Notes: a model not told the origin generated them from the sequence alone. A stretch of DNA of 64,000 bases from Begonia masoniana (GCA_022432975.1 CM039512.1:29249171-29313170); one strand, 5' to 3'; positions 46,313 to 58,681 are shown, counted from the first letter of the stretch. Program-made: numbers and translations.

Positions 46313-46909
46313 AAGCTGCTCGGATATAACTCACCGGCAGCAAGGATTTTGTAACTCCGATTTTAGGAAGTTAAACTTCAATTTTCATTTAGCAAAAGGT
46401 GGCTGCTATAGCAGCTAAAAGAGGGTTAAATACCTCCCCCAATTACAACTAGGGTTCAGCTCAAAAAAAGATGAAGAAATGTCTAGAAGGAGGCTTGCCC
46501 TGCGCCCACCTCATCAGCCGAGTACAAACCTTCTCTCTCCCATGATCACTTGTATCTTTTTCCTCCAAATTGCAGTTCATTCTCCCTCCTAAGTATTCAG
46601 CCATGCATGTTATGCAACATAAAAGCAAACTAAAGTGTTTTTGTGCAAAAGAAATGAAAGATAGCCTCGGTTACAACACTTGTAAAAAAGGAAAATAAAT
46701 TCCTCCTTCAATGACTAGGCTCGGCTGAGTGATGCTCTTCTTTAGTACTTGGTGATGACGAGGGAAGCTCACAAGATAGGACATGGAGAGGTTTCTCCAA
46801 GTCTTCAAAATATTCTTCTCCTACAAAAAGAGCAAACTTGTTAGAAAGAGACTTGGTAGAGGACAAGATCTTGGCTCGGGATCGTGTCAATGGTCCTCTG
46901 GACATATTA
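46313..46909 (-). repeat. Partial CRM-like LTR with pol C-terminal frame
   Basis: Matches the last half of the LTR at 52990-54191 (same blocks around CTGCTATAGCAGCTAARAGA). The minus-strand frame 46708-46905 reads RGPLTRSRAKILSSTKSLSN and KFALFVGEEYFEDLEKP, the pol tail carried by these LTRs. The end …GACATATTA (46909) corresponds to the GGCATATCA terminus of its relatives. The left side is missing. Confidence 0.8.
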
Positions 46910-48119
46910 GAGAAGCATGCAAAGTCAAAATTCTAGGATTTTGACCACGTGTAGCAATTTTCACTGGATTGATCATAGAGAAAAGCATATGAATTGTGTA
47001 GTTTATTAAAGATCAACGACCTGTCTCATCTTTTATTGGATTTTTGGAATTCGATGTGATAATTCACGATAAGTTCAAAAACATAACAGATTGGGAGCAT
47101 ATTGATGTAGTTGGACTGTCTAAGGTTGAGAAAAATCAAAGTAATCGTGTGAATTAGATACGTTCAAAAATTAAGAGAAAAAATTTAATTTTTTATTAAA
47201 GTATGATTTGGTCGAACCAAAGTAGGATTTTTGGGAATGGAACGTAATCGTCAAGGGTACATTGACCTACATAACCTCTTTCTCTATTTTGTTAGAAATT
47301 TAGAAGTTTAATTTAAATTCTGGGTTAGATTAGAGACTCTACAGATCGTCATTTAAAAAAAATATTTGGAGCCTAAATTCATAAGGAAATTACAAGTTTT
47401 GGCAGTGAATGGGATTTGTTTCACGGATGTCATTTTTTTTATGTTGCAAATTCAAACCCTACTCCCTTTTTGATATGCCCCAGAGACCCTTGACCCGATC
47501 GTAAACCAAGCCTGTGGCCGGAATCGAACGATTAACTAACTTAGTTGGTTATTTTGCAGGAACATCTATTTGGGATGCCGAGAATTGAGAACCATCAGTG
47601 CACGATAAGGAGAAATCCATGCACCTACTCACTTGGGAAGATCCATTAATCGAGCTGGGTTTAGTTGAAGCAAATATTCTAGTGAAAGCAACCAACAACC
47701 GAACTAATCTTCGCGTGGCCGAAGCGTACAACGAAGGAGGAGTTTTTCCCCCTTGAGACATCTATTGTAATAAGACTTGCTAGTTTTCTTTTGGAACTTA
47801 AACCAGACCACTTATCATTTTTATTTTAGGACCACTAGTAGAACGGTAATTTGGTATGCTTGGTTTTCATGCATGCCTTGTTTATTGTAACTTCTCATCT
47901 AAAGAGCACAGAAATGCTAATGGCGCTAGGCGTTGGAACGTGGGAGAGAGAAACAACAGCCCATAATGATGGGGCCATGTTGTTGTCTTATTTTGCCTTT
48001 TTCTCTTTTGTTAGCCACCAAACCCTAGGAGGATTAGGAATGCATACTTAAGGATAATTTGTAGCTTGTATTAGCAGTTTTGAATAGTATATTTTTGGAA
48101 ATAAAAGATTGCATCTTCA
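46910..48119. other. unassigned; possible CRM-like tail near 47560-47760
   Basis: Mostly AT-rich and uninformative. On the plus strand, 47560-47760 reads (one stop) as a frame containing KSMHLLTWEDP and later NEGGVFPP. It resembles the LTR-encoded pol tails of the CRM-like group here (HALYWKQ…EEGVCSP at 3835-3980, HVLSWE…EEGICLP at 62712-62830). A possible splice acceptor (TTTTGCAG) precedes it at about 47560, so a lone host exon is an alternative that I cannot exclude. Confidence 0.35.
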
Positions 48120-48627
48120 GAAGTGGGTTTTCTCCGTGCCCTCCTCGCCGGTGCGTAGCCCTCTATAGCTCTGCGGGTGCCCTTCAACTCCCATCCGCTG
48201 CCAAACTTACTTTCTTGTGTTGTTTTCTAATTTTTGAGTTTGTTAAGTTTCCTATTTCATACTTGGGTTTAAGTTACTTATTTCTAGCTTCTTTAAAGCT
48301 ATTTAAACACCATGGATCTACTTAAAAAAGGATACACAACTTTTTTTTTTGAATTTTCTTCTTGAGAGTTTCTTTTTAGATTTTTCTCTTTGATTTTTTG
48401 TGCAGAACTAGGTCTTCTTCAAGTTAAATTTTGGAAGATCACTTCATAGCTTTGGCTCTTACTAACAAGTTTAGTTTTGAGTCAAGCTCCTCTTGCTTGA
48501 TAACTTTAGTTTTATTGGCAAGATTTGGTCGGGTTCAAGTTCCTCGTACTTGATTCTAAGGTGTTCCTGAGTTTTATTCTGTATATATTGAAGGGTCTCA
48601 GATTCTCAATATCTGTGGTTCTCATCA
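48120..48627 (+). repeat. 5' LTR (3' part) of the plus-strand gypsy element
   Basis: Shares with 60690-61123 blocks such as TTCTTCTTGAGAGTTTCTTT and GGGTCTCAGATTCTCAATAT, ending TTCTCATCA at 48627. The left boundary is uncertain because similarity fades. Confidence 0.75.
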
Positions 48628-48629
48628 TT

Positions 48630-48641
48630 TGGTATTAGAGC
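48630..48641 (+). other. Primer-binding site, tRNA-iMet type (one mismatch)
   Basis: TGGTATTAGAGC two bases after the LTR end; one C-to-T change from TGGTATCAGAGC. Confidence 0.88.
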
Positions 48642-49599
48642 AAAAGCTTTTTGTTTTAATTTTTCTATCCTTATTATCTTGCAAATTTTCTTCTTCTCTT
48701 GAATTCTTCTTTTAGAAAACTCAAGAAAAAAAAACCTTCTTCTTGAAATTTCATCTTTGCGAAATTCTTCGTAGTAAAAAAATGGTGCAAAAATCACAAA
48801 TTCCAAAAAAAAAATGTCAATTTTCTTACTTTATTTTTGAATTCTCACTCTTGAGATATTTAGCATACCCAATTCTTATTCTCGGAATCTTATTCTTAAG
48901 ATATTCGACATATTCAATAATTATCCTCGGATTCTTATTCATGATATAATTGACATATTCAATTATTCTTCTCAAATTCTTATTATTGAGATATTTGACA
49001 TATTTCGAATCTCGAACTTTGAAATTTCAATTCTTGTGCTTAGATTTCTATATTCATGGTCATAAATTATACTAAATCTTATTCTTGGAATATTTGATCC
49101 TTGCTCTGAATATTCGATTGTTGTTCTTTTACTTTCAGATTTTTGTCAATTGAATATCCTTGTTGAACTTGAAATATCTTGACCATAAAATATCTCTTCA
49201 ATTATACTTTATTAATTCTTTTCTTGAATATTAACAAAGTTTCCTTCATTAATTTTCCTTATTCTTTTTCAAATTGCTTGATTCTACTAATTTTGAAGGT
49301 TTGAATTTTTAGCTTGAAAGTTTGATTTTATTTACTTTTACATGTTGAATATTTTTTCTTGATCAAATTTTTACATAAGCTAAAAGGGAAAATCGAGGGG
49401 TAAAAGGCAAGAGGGTAAGATTATTTTATAAAAGTCATATTTTGAGCAAAACACGAGTAGAGTGACAATAATTCAAGTGTAAACACGTGAGGGAGTGAGA
49501 GAGGTCCGTTTAACTTACATATTTTTAGTTTGTTTATTTCTTCACTTTACTTGTTCTTTATTCGAAATTTTGGATCATACCATGAGTAGTAAAGTAGAA

Positions 49600-50225
49600 T
49601 ACTCTAATTTTGATCCAAAGATGTTCATGAGGACTATATGAGATCAATTCATACACGAGAGGAGATAAAGGTAACTATGAGAAAATAATTTATTCCTAGC
49701 CACTATTATCGAGATTTGTGCCAAAAGTTACAAGGTTTGACTCAAACAGTTAAGAGTGTGAATGAATATTATAAGGAGTTTGAAGTAGCCATGATAAGGA
49801 CTAGGAGGATTAAATAGAAATATTGCGGATACAATGGATCTTTAACAGTATATGGATATGGAGGAGTTGTTACATAAATCCATCAAGATTGAAAGACAAC
49901 TAAAAGGCAAGTTAATTTCATAGAGGGAATCAGTCTCAAATTATGCTTGGAAATTAAATTAGAAGAATGAAAAAACAATCTCAAAGCCAAAGGAGGAGTT
50001 CAAAGTAAAGGACACGACATCAAACACGAAAGGTAAGGCCGAATTCTCCACGCCTACTAGCACTCATAAGATCAAGTGTTTTAGATGTCAATGATTTGGA
50101 CATATTGTATCTAATTGACCGAAAAAGAGAACTATGACTATAATGGATAATGGTGATGTGGCAAGTATTAGCTCAAGTGACAATGGACTGCCACCATTAA
50201 AAGATTGTAGCAATGTGAATGTGGA
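49600..50225 (+). pseudogene. gag remnant of the plus-strand gypsy element
   Basis: Readable pieces correspond to the RDLCQKLQGLTQTVKSVNEY and YKEFEVAMIRTRR stretches of Gag, then MDMEELLHKSIKIERQLKGK and a zinc knuckle KCFRCQ*FGHIVSN* in which the last Cys is lost and two stops occur. The frame runs up to the target site GTGGA (50221-50225) and resumes in frame as protease at 52696. Confidence 0.8.
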
Positions 50226-52695
50226 TGTAATAGTTTAAACTATCAATATTCTATTATCAATAATATATTATGGATATTTATTATGGATGATATATGAATA
50301 TAATTATGGAAGTTGTATTGAAGAAATTGTACAAAGTCCTTGTGAATGCCAAGAAACTATTTTGTAAGAACAAACTTGATAGTAAGTATAATAACTTTTA
50401 CTGTGACAATTGGATTTCTATAAAATTTAACAGTCTTAAAATAGACATGTAGAGGAAAATAATGGCTTTGGAATAAAAGAATTTGGATGTATGTAGCAAA
50501 AGTTATTTACTTTTTAATTTAATAAATGCAGTTTACGTTTTAAACTGTACTATTTTGGTAAATGGCTTTAAACTACATCTTGGATAAACTTCTTTTTTTA
50601 ACCCAACCTCTTCATGTCTTTGTACAAAATTGTCCTTCCTTCTATGGATATTCTCAAAATTACCATGATTACTTATGTTTAAGTATACTTGCAGAAAATA
50701 ATTAATTTTGATTAGTCTTAAGTTATTCAACATGAGTAGCATAATTAATCATGATTAATTAGCCTTAATCATGCTTAATTAACTTAATTAATTACTTAAG
50801 CAAACAGTTTACCCAACATATGTTGATTGCCACGTGTCCTAACTCCATTGTGGCAATCAACATATGTTGGGTAAGCTGTTTGCTTAAGTAATTAATTAAG
50901 TTAATTAAGCATGATTAAGGCTAATGAATCATGATTAATTATGCTCATCATGTTGAATAACTTAAGACTGATCAAAATTAATTAGTTTCAGCAAGTATAC
51001 TTAAACATAAGTAATCATGGTAATTTTGAGAATATCCATAGAAGGAAGGACAATTTTGTACAAAGACATGAAGAGGTTGGGTTAAAAAAAGAAGTTTATC
51101 CAAGAGCCATCTAGAAATTAGGGACAAAGGCAGAAGAAACAACTATTTTCATGGGATTCAGATTGAGGAGAGAGAAAATGAAGAAAGAAGAGAGAAAAAA
51201 GAGAAAGAAGAAAGAAATAGATGGAGAAATAGTGGGATTTTAGACTAGCTCCTCAAACAAAAGTTACTCAGCTTGGGGAGGCGATTCTATAGGACTAAAA
51301 ATCAGTTCATTTCATGAAAATTTTATGGGAGAGGAGGAACCTTCAATAAGTAAGTAAATTCAACATTTAGAATAGTTAATTTAAACTTTATTGCATTATT
51401 TAGGTGGAAATAGATTTAAATTATGTCTTTGGTTCTAGTTAGGCTTAGAATTTTGATTTAGGATTGAAGTGATTAAAGGATATTGTTTTGATATGAAATG
51501 AATGATGTTTTATGAAAATTTATGTTTTCAAATTGTATTGTGATGTTAAAAAAGAATGTTATGAAAACATTGTTTTCAAACAATGTGATATGCTGGTTTT
51601 CAAAATGTGCATGACATTGGCTTTATAAAATGTGTTAAAGCATGCATTTGAGGAAAATAGGAAGTTAGCAATCTTGGTAACACATGAACCCAATGGTTAG
51701 ATTTGTCTCTTTGTGTGCGATGTGTATGACTATGGAAATGAGAAAGAAATCAATTAAATGTCCTCCTCGGGTTGAAAATTCCTAAACCTCTAGAGGAAGC
51801 AATGCATAGGGTCCTACAGCCCTGCCGGAGAAAGCCCAGAAACATGTAGGATTGTGTGATGGTTATACATGTTGGGAATAAAGTGTATTGCATTTTTGAC
51901 ATAAATATTTAGTTGTTAAAAGATGCATTGTAGTTTTCATGAAAAGATGATTTTGATCATGCAAAGTTCATTCTATTTGCATTGGATTTATTTGATGAAA
52001 ATGATTTCAAACAATGGTTAAGTGATTTCAAAAGATTGATTTCGAGCATGCATATTTTTATACAAATTGCATGGCTTTCAAAAGAACATGATTTATATAA
52101 TTTTCAAAGAATCGTTGTAGTAGAAGATGAAGATTGATCATATATGGTATTAATAGAGTTTGGATTAGTTATTCTATGTGTTAGATTTATTTACTAGGCT
52201 AAAAACTCGTTATGTGGATAATTTATATTTTTCAGATATCGAAAATATTCATCGAGAGAGAAAAACATAAGGCAATATAAAGTTTGCAAAGAGATATAGT
52301 TGAACCATCAAGGTAGATGGTCTTTTTGTTTGGGTGGGATGTTTGGTTTTCATTTGTATAAATCTTTTTGAAATGTCACATGTAATGACCTACTTTTGTA
52401 GTAGCTTCCGTGTTAGTACTCTGATTTTCATGTAAATTTTCAATGAATAAAATGTATTTTAATTTTCTTCATGCAATGGTACACATTTTATATGTTTTAT
52501 GTTTTTTAAAAAATGATTTTAAATGGAACATCCTAATTTAGGATACAAAGTTAAAGAAGTATGTTCATTAATTCATAACAATCTAAGCATGTGAGAGGTG
52601 AGTACCAATGAGAGCATCCCTTCGACGTTCGACTCCTTCCTACTTTGGGAATTCTCTAGTCGTCGGGGTCCGATTGGTGGAATCGGGTCCTGACA
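50226..52695 (+). mobile_element. Solo LTR, 2.47 kb, target duplication GTGGA
   Basis: TGTAATAGTTT… to …GGGTCCTGACA with perfect GTGGA at 50221-50225 and 52696-52700. Removing it (and one duplicate) restores the continuity of the host gag-protease reading frame. It contains a 526-bp hairpin (50579-51104). Sequence from 51105 to 52695 is otherwise featureless to me apart from an AATAAA near 52445. Confidence 0.9.
50579..51104. mobile_element. 526-bp hairpin (foldback/MITE-like) with 255-bp arms
   Basis: The left arm 50579-50833 and right arm 50850-51104 are near-perfect inverted repeats with a 16-base loop (GTGTCCTAACTCCATT). The outer ends read CTTGGATAAAC and GTTTATCCAAG. A further ATGGCT/AGCCAT pair lies just outside, with 11 extra bases on the left. 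I could not identify a target duplication. A 69-residue frame (50533-50742) in the left arm is not supported as a gene. Confidence 0.88.
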
Positions 52696-52989
52696 GTGGA
52701 AGAGCCCATAAGAGGTGAATTATTGGTCACAAGTAGAGCACTCAACATTTAACTTAAGGATGATGGAGTCAAAGTGCAAAGAGAGTAAATCTTTCATACT
52801 AGATGTCGTGTGAACAACAAGATATGTAACTTGATCATTGATAGTGGAAGTTGTATTAATGTTACTAGTACTTTATTAGTAGAAAAATTGAGCTTGGAAA
52901 CCAAGAAGCATCCAAAACCGTATAAGCTTCCATGGTTAAGTGATCATGGAGAATTGAAGGTCACCAAGCAAAAAGTGGCACTATCAATT
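52696..52989 (+). pseudogene. Protease remnant of the plus-strand gypsy element
   Basis: Reads EEPIRGELLVTSRALNI, then NNKICNLIIDSGSCINVTST (active-site loop of D-S-G type intact) and LVEKLSLETKKHPKPYKLPW. It breaks at 52989, where an antiparallel LTR begins. The second half of the protease and the first part of RT are absent. Confidence 0.9.
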
Positions 52990-54191
52990 TGATGTGCTTC
53001 AACCTATGGCAACTTGTGGCTCAACTCAAGCACTAGTTCACCTCGGATGTCCAATTGATTATCACCGAGGATCCCCAGGTTCTAAACAGGCACAGATAAT
53101 GCAAATTATATCCAAATGCATTGAAAATTTAAAAAGATCTTACCTTACAAGTGAATGAGACTCCCATAAAATTTCAAGTGCAGCAGTTTAAAAGATATGC
53201 TCTGAACAATTGGATTGGTTTTTCAACCAATTTAAAACTGCTAGGTGGCCGAGAAATTACCAAGTTCTGTGCTACACAGCTTCTGCCTCAACACTCCATA
53301 TGGCTTGTACTTTTATTACAAACTATCTAGAGATATGAATGAAAGACCTTGAAAATTTCAAGGTCTAACTCAAAGTGTCGAAAAGATATGCAATGGGAAC
53401 ACCTGCTAGTTCGGAAGGTGATAAAACTGCACCTCTCTTTTTTATGGATCTCCTACAATGGAAGAACACTCCAGCAAGCTCGAAGAGAGTTTATACTCTT
53501 TTACTATGAATACTACCCTCAAAGAAGGAAGTAAAAAGAGTAACAATAAGAGCTGCCAAGGTTCTCACAAACTTTGAAGACAATTCACCTTGATTGCTCA
53601 GATATGACTCACCGGCGGCCAAGGATTTTTTAGACTCAAACGGAGATCCGATTTAGAAGGCAAAGCTTCATCTATTCAACCATTCAAAAGTGTCTGCTAT
53701 AGCAGCTAAGAGAGGGTTAAATACCTCCCTTCAATTACATTTAGGTTTTAGCACACAAAAGGAGAAGAAGAGTCTAGGAGGCTTGTCATTTGGCCACCTC
53801 ATCAGCCAAGGACAAGCCTTCTCTCTCCCATGATCACTTGTACATTTTCTCTCCAAATTGCAGCCCATTCTCCCTCCCAAGTGATCAGCCATGCATGCCA
53901 TGCAACATAAAAAGAATCTAAAGTGTTTTTGTGCAAAAGAAATGAAAGATAGCCTTGGTTACAACACTTGTCAAAAAAGAAGATAAATTCCTCCTTCAAT
54001 GACTAGGCTCTGCCGAGTGAAACTCACAAGTTAGGACATGGAGAGGCTTCTCTAAGTTTAGGGTACTTGACTACCACTTTAAGTTTTCAAAATATTCTTC
54101 TCCTACAAAAAGAGCAAACTTGTTAGAAAGAGACTTGGCCGAGGACAAGGCCTTGGCTCGGGATTATGTCAAGGGTCCTTTTGGCATATCA
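52990..54191 (-). repeat. CRM-like LTR (3' LTR of a truncated minus-strand element)
   Basis: Plus-strand start TGATGTGCTTC (52990) and end GGCATATCA (54191): the inverted TGATGTGC/GCATATCA ends of this group. A minus-strand pol frame enters it from the right (54164-54361). 1202 bp. No matching 5' LTR is present. Confidence 0.87.
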
Positions 54192-55268
54192 TCCTCCCTG
54201 GGTGATTGAGGATTTTTCCTCAAATCTGAGGATTTACCATTCTCTAAGTCATCCTCATCTCCAATGTATGGGGATAGATCTTGGACATTGAAGGTGGCGG
54301 ATACTTCATAGTCTCCTGGTAACTCAAGTTTATAGGCGTTATTGTTGATCCTTTCTATCACCTTGAATGGACCATCAGCTATTTGGAGTAACTTGGAATT
54401 CTGTTGCTTTGGAAACCTTTCATTTCTTAAGTGAAGCCAAACTAGATCTCACTCTTTGAAAATAACTTCCTTTCTTCCTCTGTTGGCAGTCTTGACATAT
54501 GTCTCGTTCTTCCTCTGAATGGTTCTTCTAACTTGCTCATGCATTTTCTTGACTTGTTCAGCTTTGTTAGCCCCAATAGGGTTTGGAAGATATTTCATGG
54601 GAAATGGTAAAAGATCCAACGATGTAAGGGGATTAAACCAGTACATCACCTCGAATGAGGTCATTTGAGTATAGGAGTGAACGCTCTTGTTATAAACAAA
54701 GTCAATGTACGGGAGTTGAACATCCCAATCAGTGAGTCTCTTACCCACTATAGTTCTCAAAAGAGTTCCTAAGGTTTTGTTCACTACTTCGGTCTGGCCA
54801 TCTGTTTGAGGGTGAAACAAAGTACTAAAAAGTAGTTTGGTGCCTAGCTTTCTCCATAAAGTCTTCCAAAAAGAGTTCAAGAACTTAGTGTCTCTATCGT
54901 GCACAATAGATTTAGGAACTCCATGCAAATGGACCACCTCTTTGAAAAACAACTCGGCTATTAGGACGAAATCATTCGTCTTGGAGCAAGCTATGAAATG
55001 AGCCATTTTTGAGAACCGGTCTAAGACCACCATAATCGATTCCTTAGCTCGAGCGGTGTGAGGAAGCCCCAAAATAAAATTCATGCTAATTTCCGCCCAT
55101 GGATTACTCGGCACGAGCAATGGTAAGTAGAGCCCTTGAGAAAGTAATCGGCTATTGACTTTCTCGAAAATAATACACTTCTTTAATACCCATGCACATC
55201 ACGAAGTAGATGAGGCCAATAGAAATGATCCTTGATCATATTCAAGGTTTTCTTCTCTCCAAAATGAC
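54192..55268 (-). pseudogene. Integrase remnant, relatively well kept
   Basis: Minus-strand frames 54449-55120 and 54164-54361 are in one frame, separated by a single TGA at 54449-54451. Motifs: LVPSNPWAEISMNFILGLPH (the first catalytic Asp of the usual MDF is Asn here), VHDRDTKFLNSFWKTLW (second Asp kept), [16 protein letters not shown] (Glu kept) and INNNAYKLELPGDYEVSATF near the end. The zinc domain is only partly present (SHFGEKKTLNM…HLLRDVH near 55180-55265). Similarity ends abruptly at about 55268, where plus-strand RT begins, so the rest of this element is gone. Confidence 0.9.
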
Positions 55269-55289
55269 TAGATAGTTTATAGCAAAACG

Positions 55290-56200
55290 TTGGAACAACA
55301 TGTTGAGCATCTAAAATCTATTTTTAATGTGTTGCGAATAAATCAATTATAAGCTAATATCAAAAAGTGCACATTTTGCATGGAATCAGTAGTGTTTCTT
55401 GGTTTTTTCGTGAGCTCAAACAAGGAGTAACAGTGGATGAAAAAAGTCAAAGCAATCAAAGAATGGTCGAAACCTAAGAATGCTAATAAGGTACGTAGCT
55501 TTTATGGTTAGCTAGCTTATATAGAAGATTTGTTAGAGACTTTAGTACCATCATGACACTATTAATCAATTTAGTTAAAAAGAACGTAGAATTCAAGTGG
55601 ACCGAGGTACATGATAAATCGTTTAATCTTCTAAAGAAAAAGTAAACTAATGTGTCTTTGTTAGTATTACCGAATTTTGATAAAACTTTTGAGATTGAAT
55701 GTAGCACGTCGGGAAAGGGAATTGGAGGTATTTCGATGCAGAAAATGAAGTCGATAGCTTATTTTAGCTAAAAGCTTAATGTAGTGACATTGAACTACGC
55801 CACATACGACAAAGAATTGTATGCCTTGGTAAGGACGTTACAAACACGACAACAATACTTGTGGCTAAGGGAGTTTATCATTCAATCCAACCACGAGAGT
55901 TTGAAACATTTGAAGTCACAAGGAAACTACACAAAAGACATGAAAATGGATGGAGTTCATAGAGACATTTCCTTAGGTCATCAGTTTCAAAAAGGTAAAG
56001 AAATGTGGTTGCCGATGCATTGTGAAGAAGGTACATACTTATAACTTCTCTATAATCTAAGTTGTTAGGATTTGATTTTATAAAAGAATTGTGTGAAATG
56101 GATATCAACTTTAATCTAGCTTGGAAATATTGTGAGAAACAGGCATGTGGAGACCATTATAAACATGAAGGTTTTTAGTTAAAAATATCACTAATTTCAT
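55290..56200 (+). pseudogene. RT (end) and RNase H remnant of the plus-strand element
   Basis: Pieces correspond to HLKSIFNVLR, KKCTFCMESVVFLGF, VKAIKEWSKPKNANKVRSFY (RT connection region), then RNase H at 55784 with [20 protein letters not shown] and [14 protein letters not shown]. The N-terminal RT half with the catalytic DD is missing. Several stops interrupt the frame. Confidence 0.85.
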
Positions 56201-57340
56201 TAAGAGAAATTCATGAGGAGGATTAATGAGACATTTTGAAGTAAGTAAAACGTTGAGTGTGCTTTGTGAACATTTTTATTGGCCAAAAATGAGGCATGAC
56301 GTACGAACTATTTATGATAATTACATTTGAGTGTAGGAAAGCCAAATCAAAGATTAGACCTCATGGACAATACACTCTCTTTCCTATTCCTAACTAACCT
56401 TTGGTTGACATTCCAATGGATTTTGTATTAGGATTGCTGAGAACACAAGGAGGTAAGAATAACATATTTGTTGTTGTTGATAGGTTTAGTAAAATGACTC
56501 ACTTTATTGCGTGTTCGAACACTAATGATGCTACGCATGTGGCATATTTATTTTTTAGAGAAATTGTGCATCTACACAGATTACTTAAAACCATTGTGAG
56601 TGATAGAGACATTAGTTTTTAAGTCACTTTTGGAGGACTTTATTGAATAAACTAAGTACTATACTTTTATTCTCTATCGTAGCACACTCTCAAACGGATG
56701 AACAAACCAAAATGGTAAATATAACACTTTCTACCTAGTTAAGAGCAATTATTTTGAAAAATTTAAAACAATGGGAGATACGTTTACCTCATACAGAATG
56801 TGCATATAATGGGGTTTTTCATTCTACTACTTCTTATTCGCTATTTTTACTGTTAATGACTTTAATCCTTTAACTCCACTTGATATTTTACCTTTGCCTA
56901 CTAATAAGTTTATAATGTTAATGGAAAGAAAAAATCAAGTTTGTAAAGGATTTGTATGTAAAGATACGAGACAACATTGAGAAAAGGAACGAGCACTGTG
57001 AAAAGCAAGCTAACAAAAGTATAGTGAAATTGACCTTTGAACCCAAAGATTGGGTTTGGATTCACTTAAGAAAGAAAAGATTTTTTGAATAATGAAAGAA
57101 CAAGTTGCAACAGCAATGAGACGATCCTTCCAAGTTTTAGAATGCATCAAGGACAACACTTACAATATTGACTTACCGAGTGAATATGGTAATGTAAGCG
57201 CTTCTCTTAATGTCGGTGACTTATCTTTGTATGATGCAGGAGATTTGAGGACGAATCTTTTAGAAGAATGAGAAAATGATGCAAATCAAGGTGCAACCAA
57301 GCCTCAAATCAAAGACCATGATCCATTACAAGACATAGGA
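56201..57340 (+). pseudogene. Integrase remnant of the plus-strand element
   Basis: Zinc-domain fragments around 56220-56310 (…HFYWPKMRHDVRTI). The core at 56401-56622 has [20 protein letters not shown] and [12 protein letters not shown], with both Asp residues present, and a stop right after. The Glu region is degraded near 56690-56720. The C-terminal stretch (57030-57250) contains FEPKDWVWIHLRKKRFFE. It is interrupted at 57340 by a solo LTR and its last codons resume at 58360. Confidence 0.85.
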
Positions 57341-58359
57341 TGATGTGCTTCAATAATGGGAAAGGAGGTTGAAGCACAAAAACACTCTCAGTTGCAAACA
57401 GTTTTTTGCCAAAAATAGGCTACATTCCAAAATGCACAACTTTTTCAATAAAGTCCAATGAAGCTGAAATTTTAATAGAATGTTACAGTAGATGTGGTGG
57501 AAATACCCTCCAAAAATCAAGGGTTAACTAGATAGGGATGAAAAGATATGGCTGAACTGGTGCTCATTAGTTCAGAAAAATGATATGGCTGCACTTTCTC
57601 AGTTCTTTGGCTCTCCTTGAGGATGAGCACTCTAACATGCTGTAAAGAGATACACCCTTGCTGGATGTTCTACCTTTAGGGAAGAGGTAGAAGAAGGGAG
57701 CAATACAATGAATTCCACTACACTCACAAAGATGGAAACAAATTCACACACGCACTCGTTCGGATATGACTCACCGAGGAGAAGCGGTTACTTGATGCTT
57801 GGGAGCTTCAAGGTTTAGACAAAGATGAACTTCAATTTTTGTATTCAAAATATGCTGCTCCTAGCAACTCATAAGGATGTTTTAAATATCATCCCTCTTT
57901 ACAAAACTAGGGTTCACATAATCAGCCAAGTGAGCTAGCACAAAGGGCAACACTCGGTCAAGTGTACAAGCCGAGTACAAAGGATGTTTTGCCAATTTTG
58001 AAAAAAACTCTCTCTCTCTCCAAAGGTCATTTTCAAGTAGTCTCTTCTTCCTCAAATGATCCCTAACTCACACATGTTCAGCCATCACAAGGCATATAAG
58101 ATAAACTACTAGAAAGACTAAAGAACATAAACTAAGCTCATGATTACATCAATTTGTTCCAAGGAAAACATTTATTCCTTCTTCAAGCTTGGTTCGGCCA
58201 TGAGGTTGCTCCCATGTCAACAAGTGAAATGACATCTACTTGTCTTGTGTGCTCGGCTCAGTCTCTAATTGGTCATAAAGTATATTACCTGCATAATGGG
58301 CACACAAGTTAGTTAAAGTCTTCGCTCATGACTGAGTAGTTGCTCCTCTTGGCACATTA
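57341..58359 (-). mobile_element. Solo CRM-like LTR, 1.02 kb, target duplication TAGGA
   Basis: Plus-strand start TGATGTGCTTC, end GGCACATTA (terminal CA changed to TA). Perfect TAGGA at 57336-57340 and 58360-58364. It has a minus-strand pol-tail frame at its right end (about 58150-58350). It is inserted in the pol C-terminus of the plus-strand element. Confidence 0.92.
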
Positions 58360-58681
58360 TAGGAGGACCAATGACAAGGTCAAAAACAATGAAGATGCAC
58401 AAAAACCTTATATAATTTGATTATGGAGACCCAAGAGAAAGGAGTCATCATGACACGAGCAAAGACCAATGATTATGCTAAGATTGATGAGGAACCAATG
58501 GGGGAAATGCATGCAAAAGACTAAGAAAACATAGCAATCAAAAGATTGTTACTAGGAAGGAAAAGGAGTATCCCAATGTGCCCACTCAGTGGTAGCTAGT
58601 GCACAAACCACGCACAGCCAGTGTTCGCAACAAATCAGAGAATGCACAACAAATCGCAGTGCTCCGTGCATGCACACGAGA

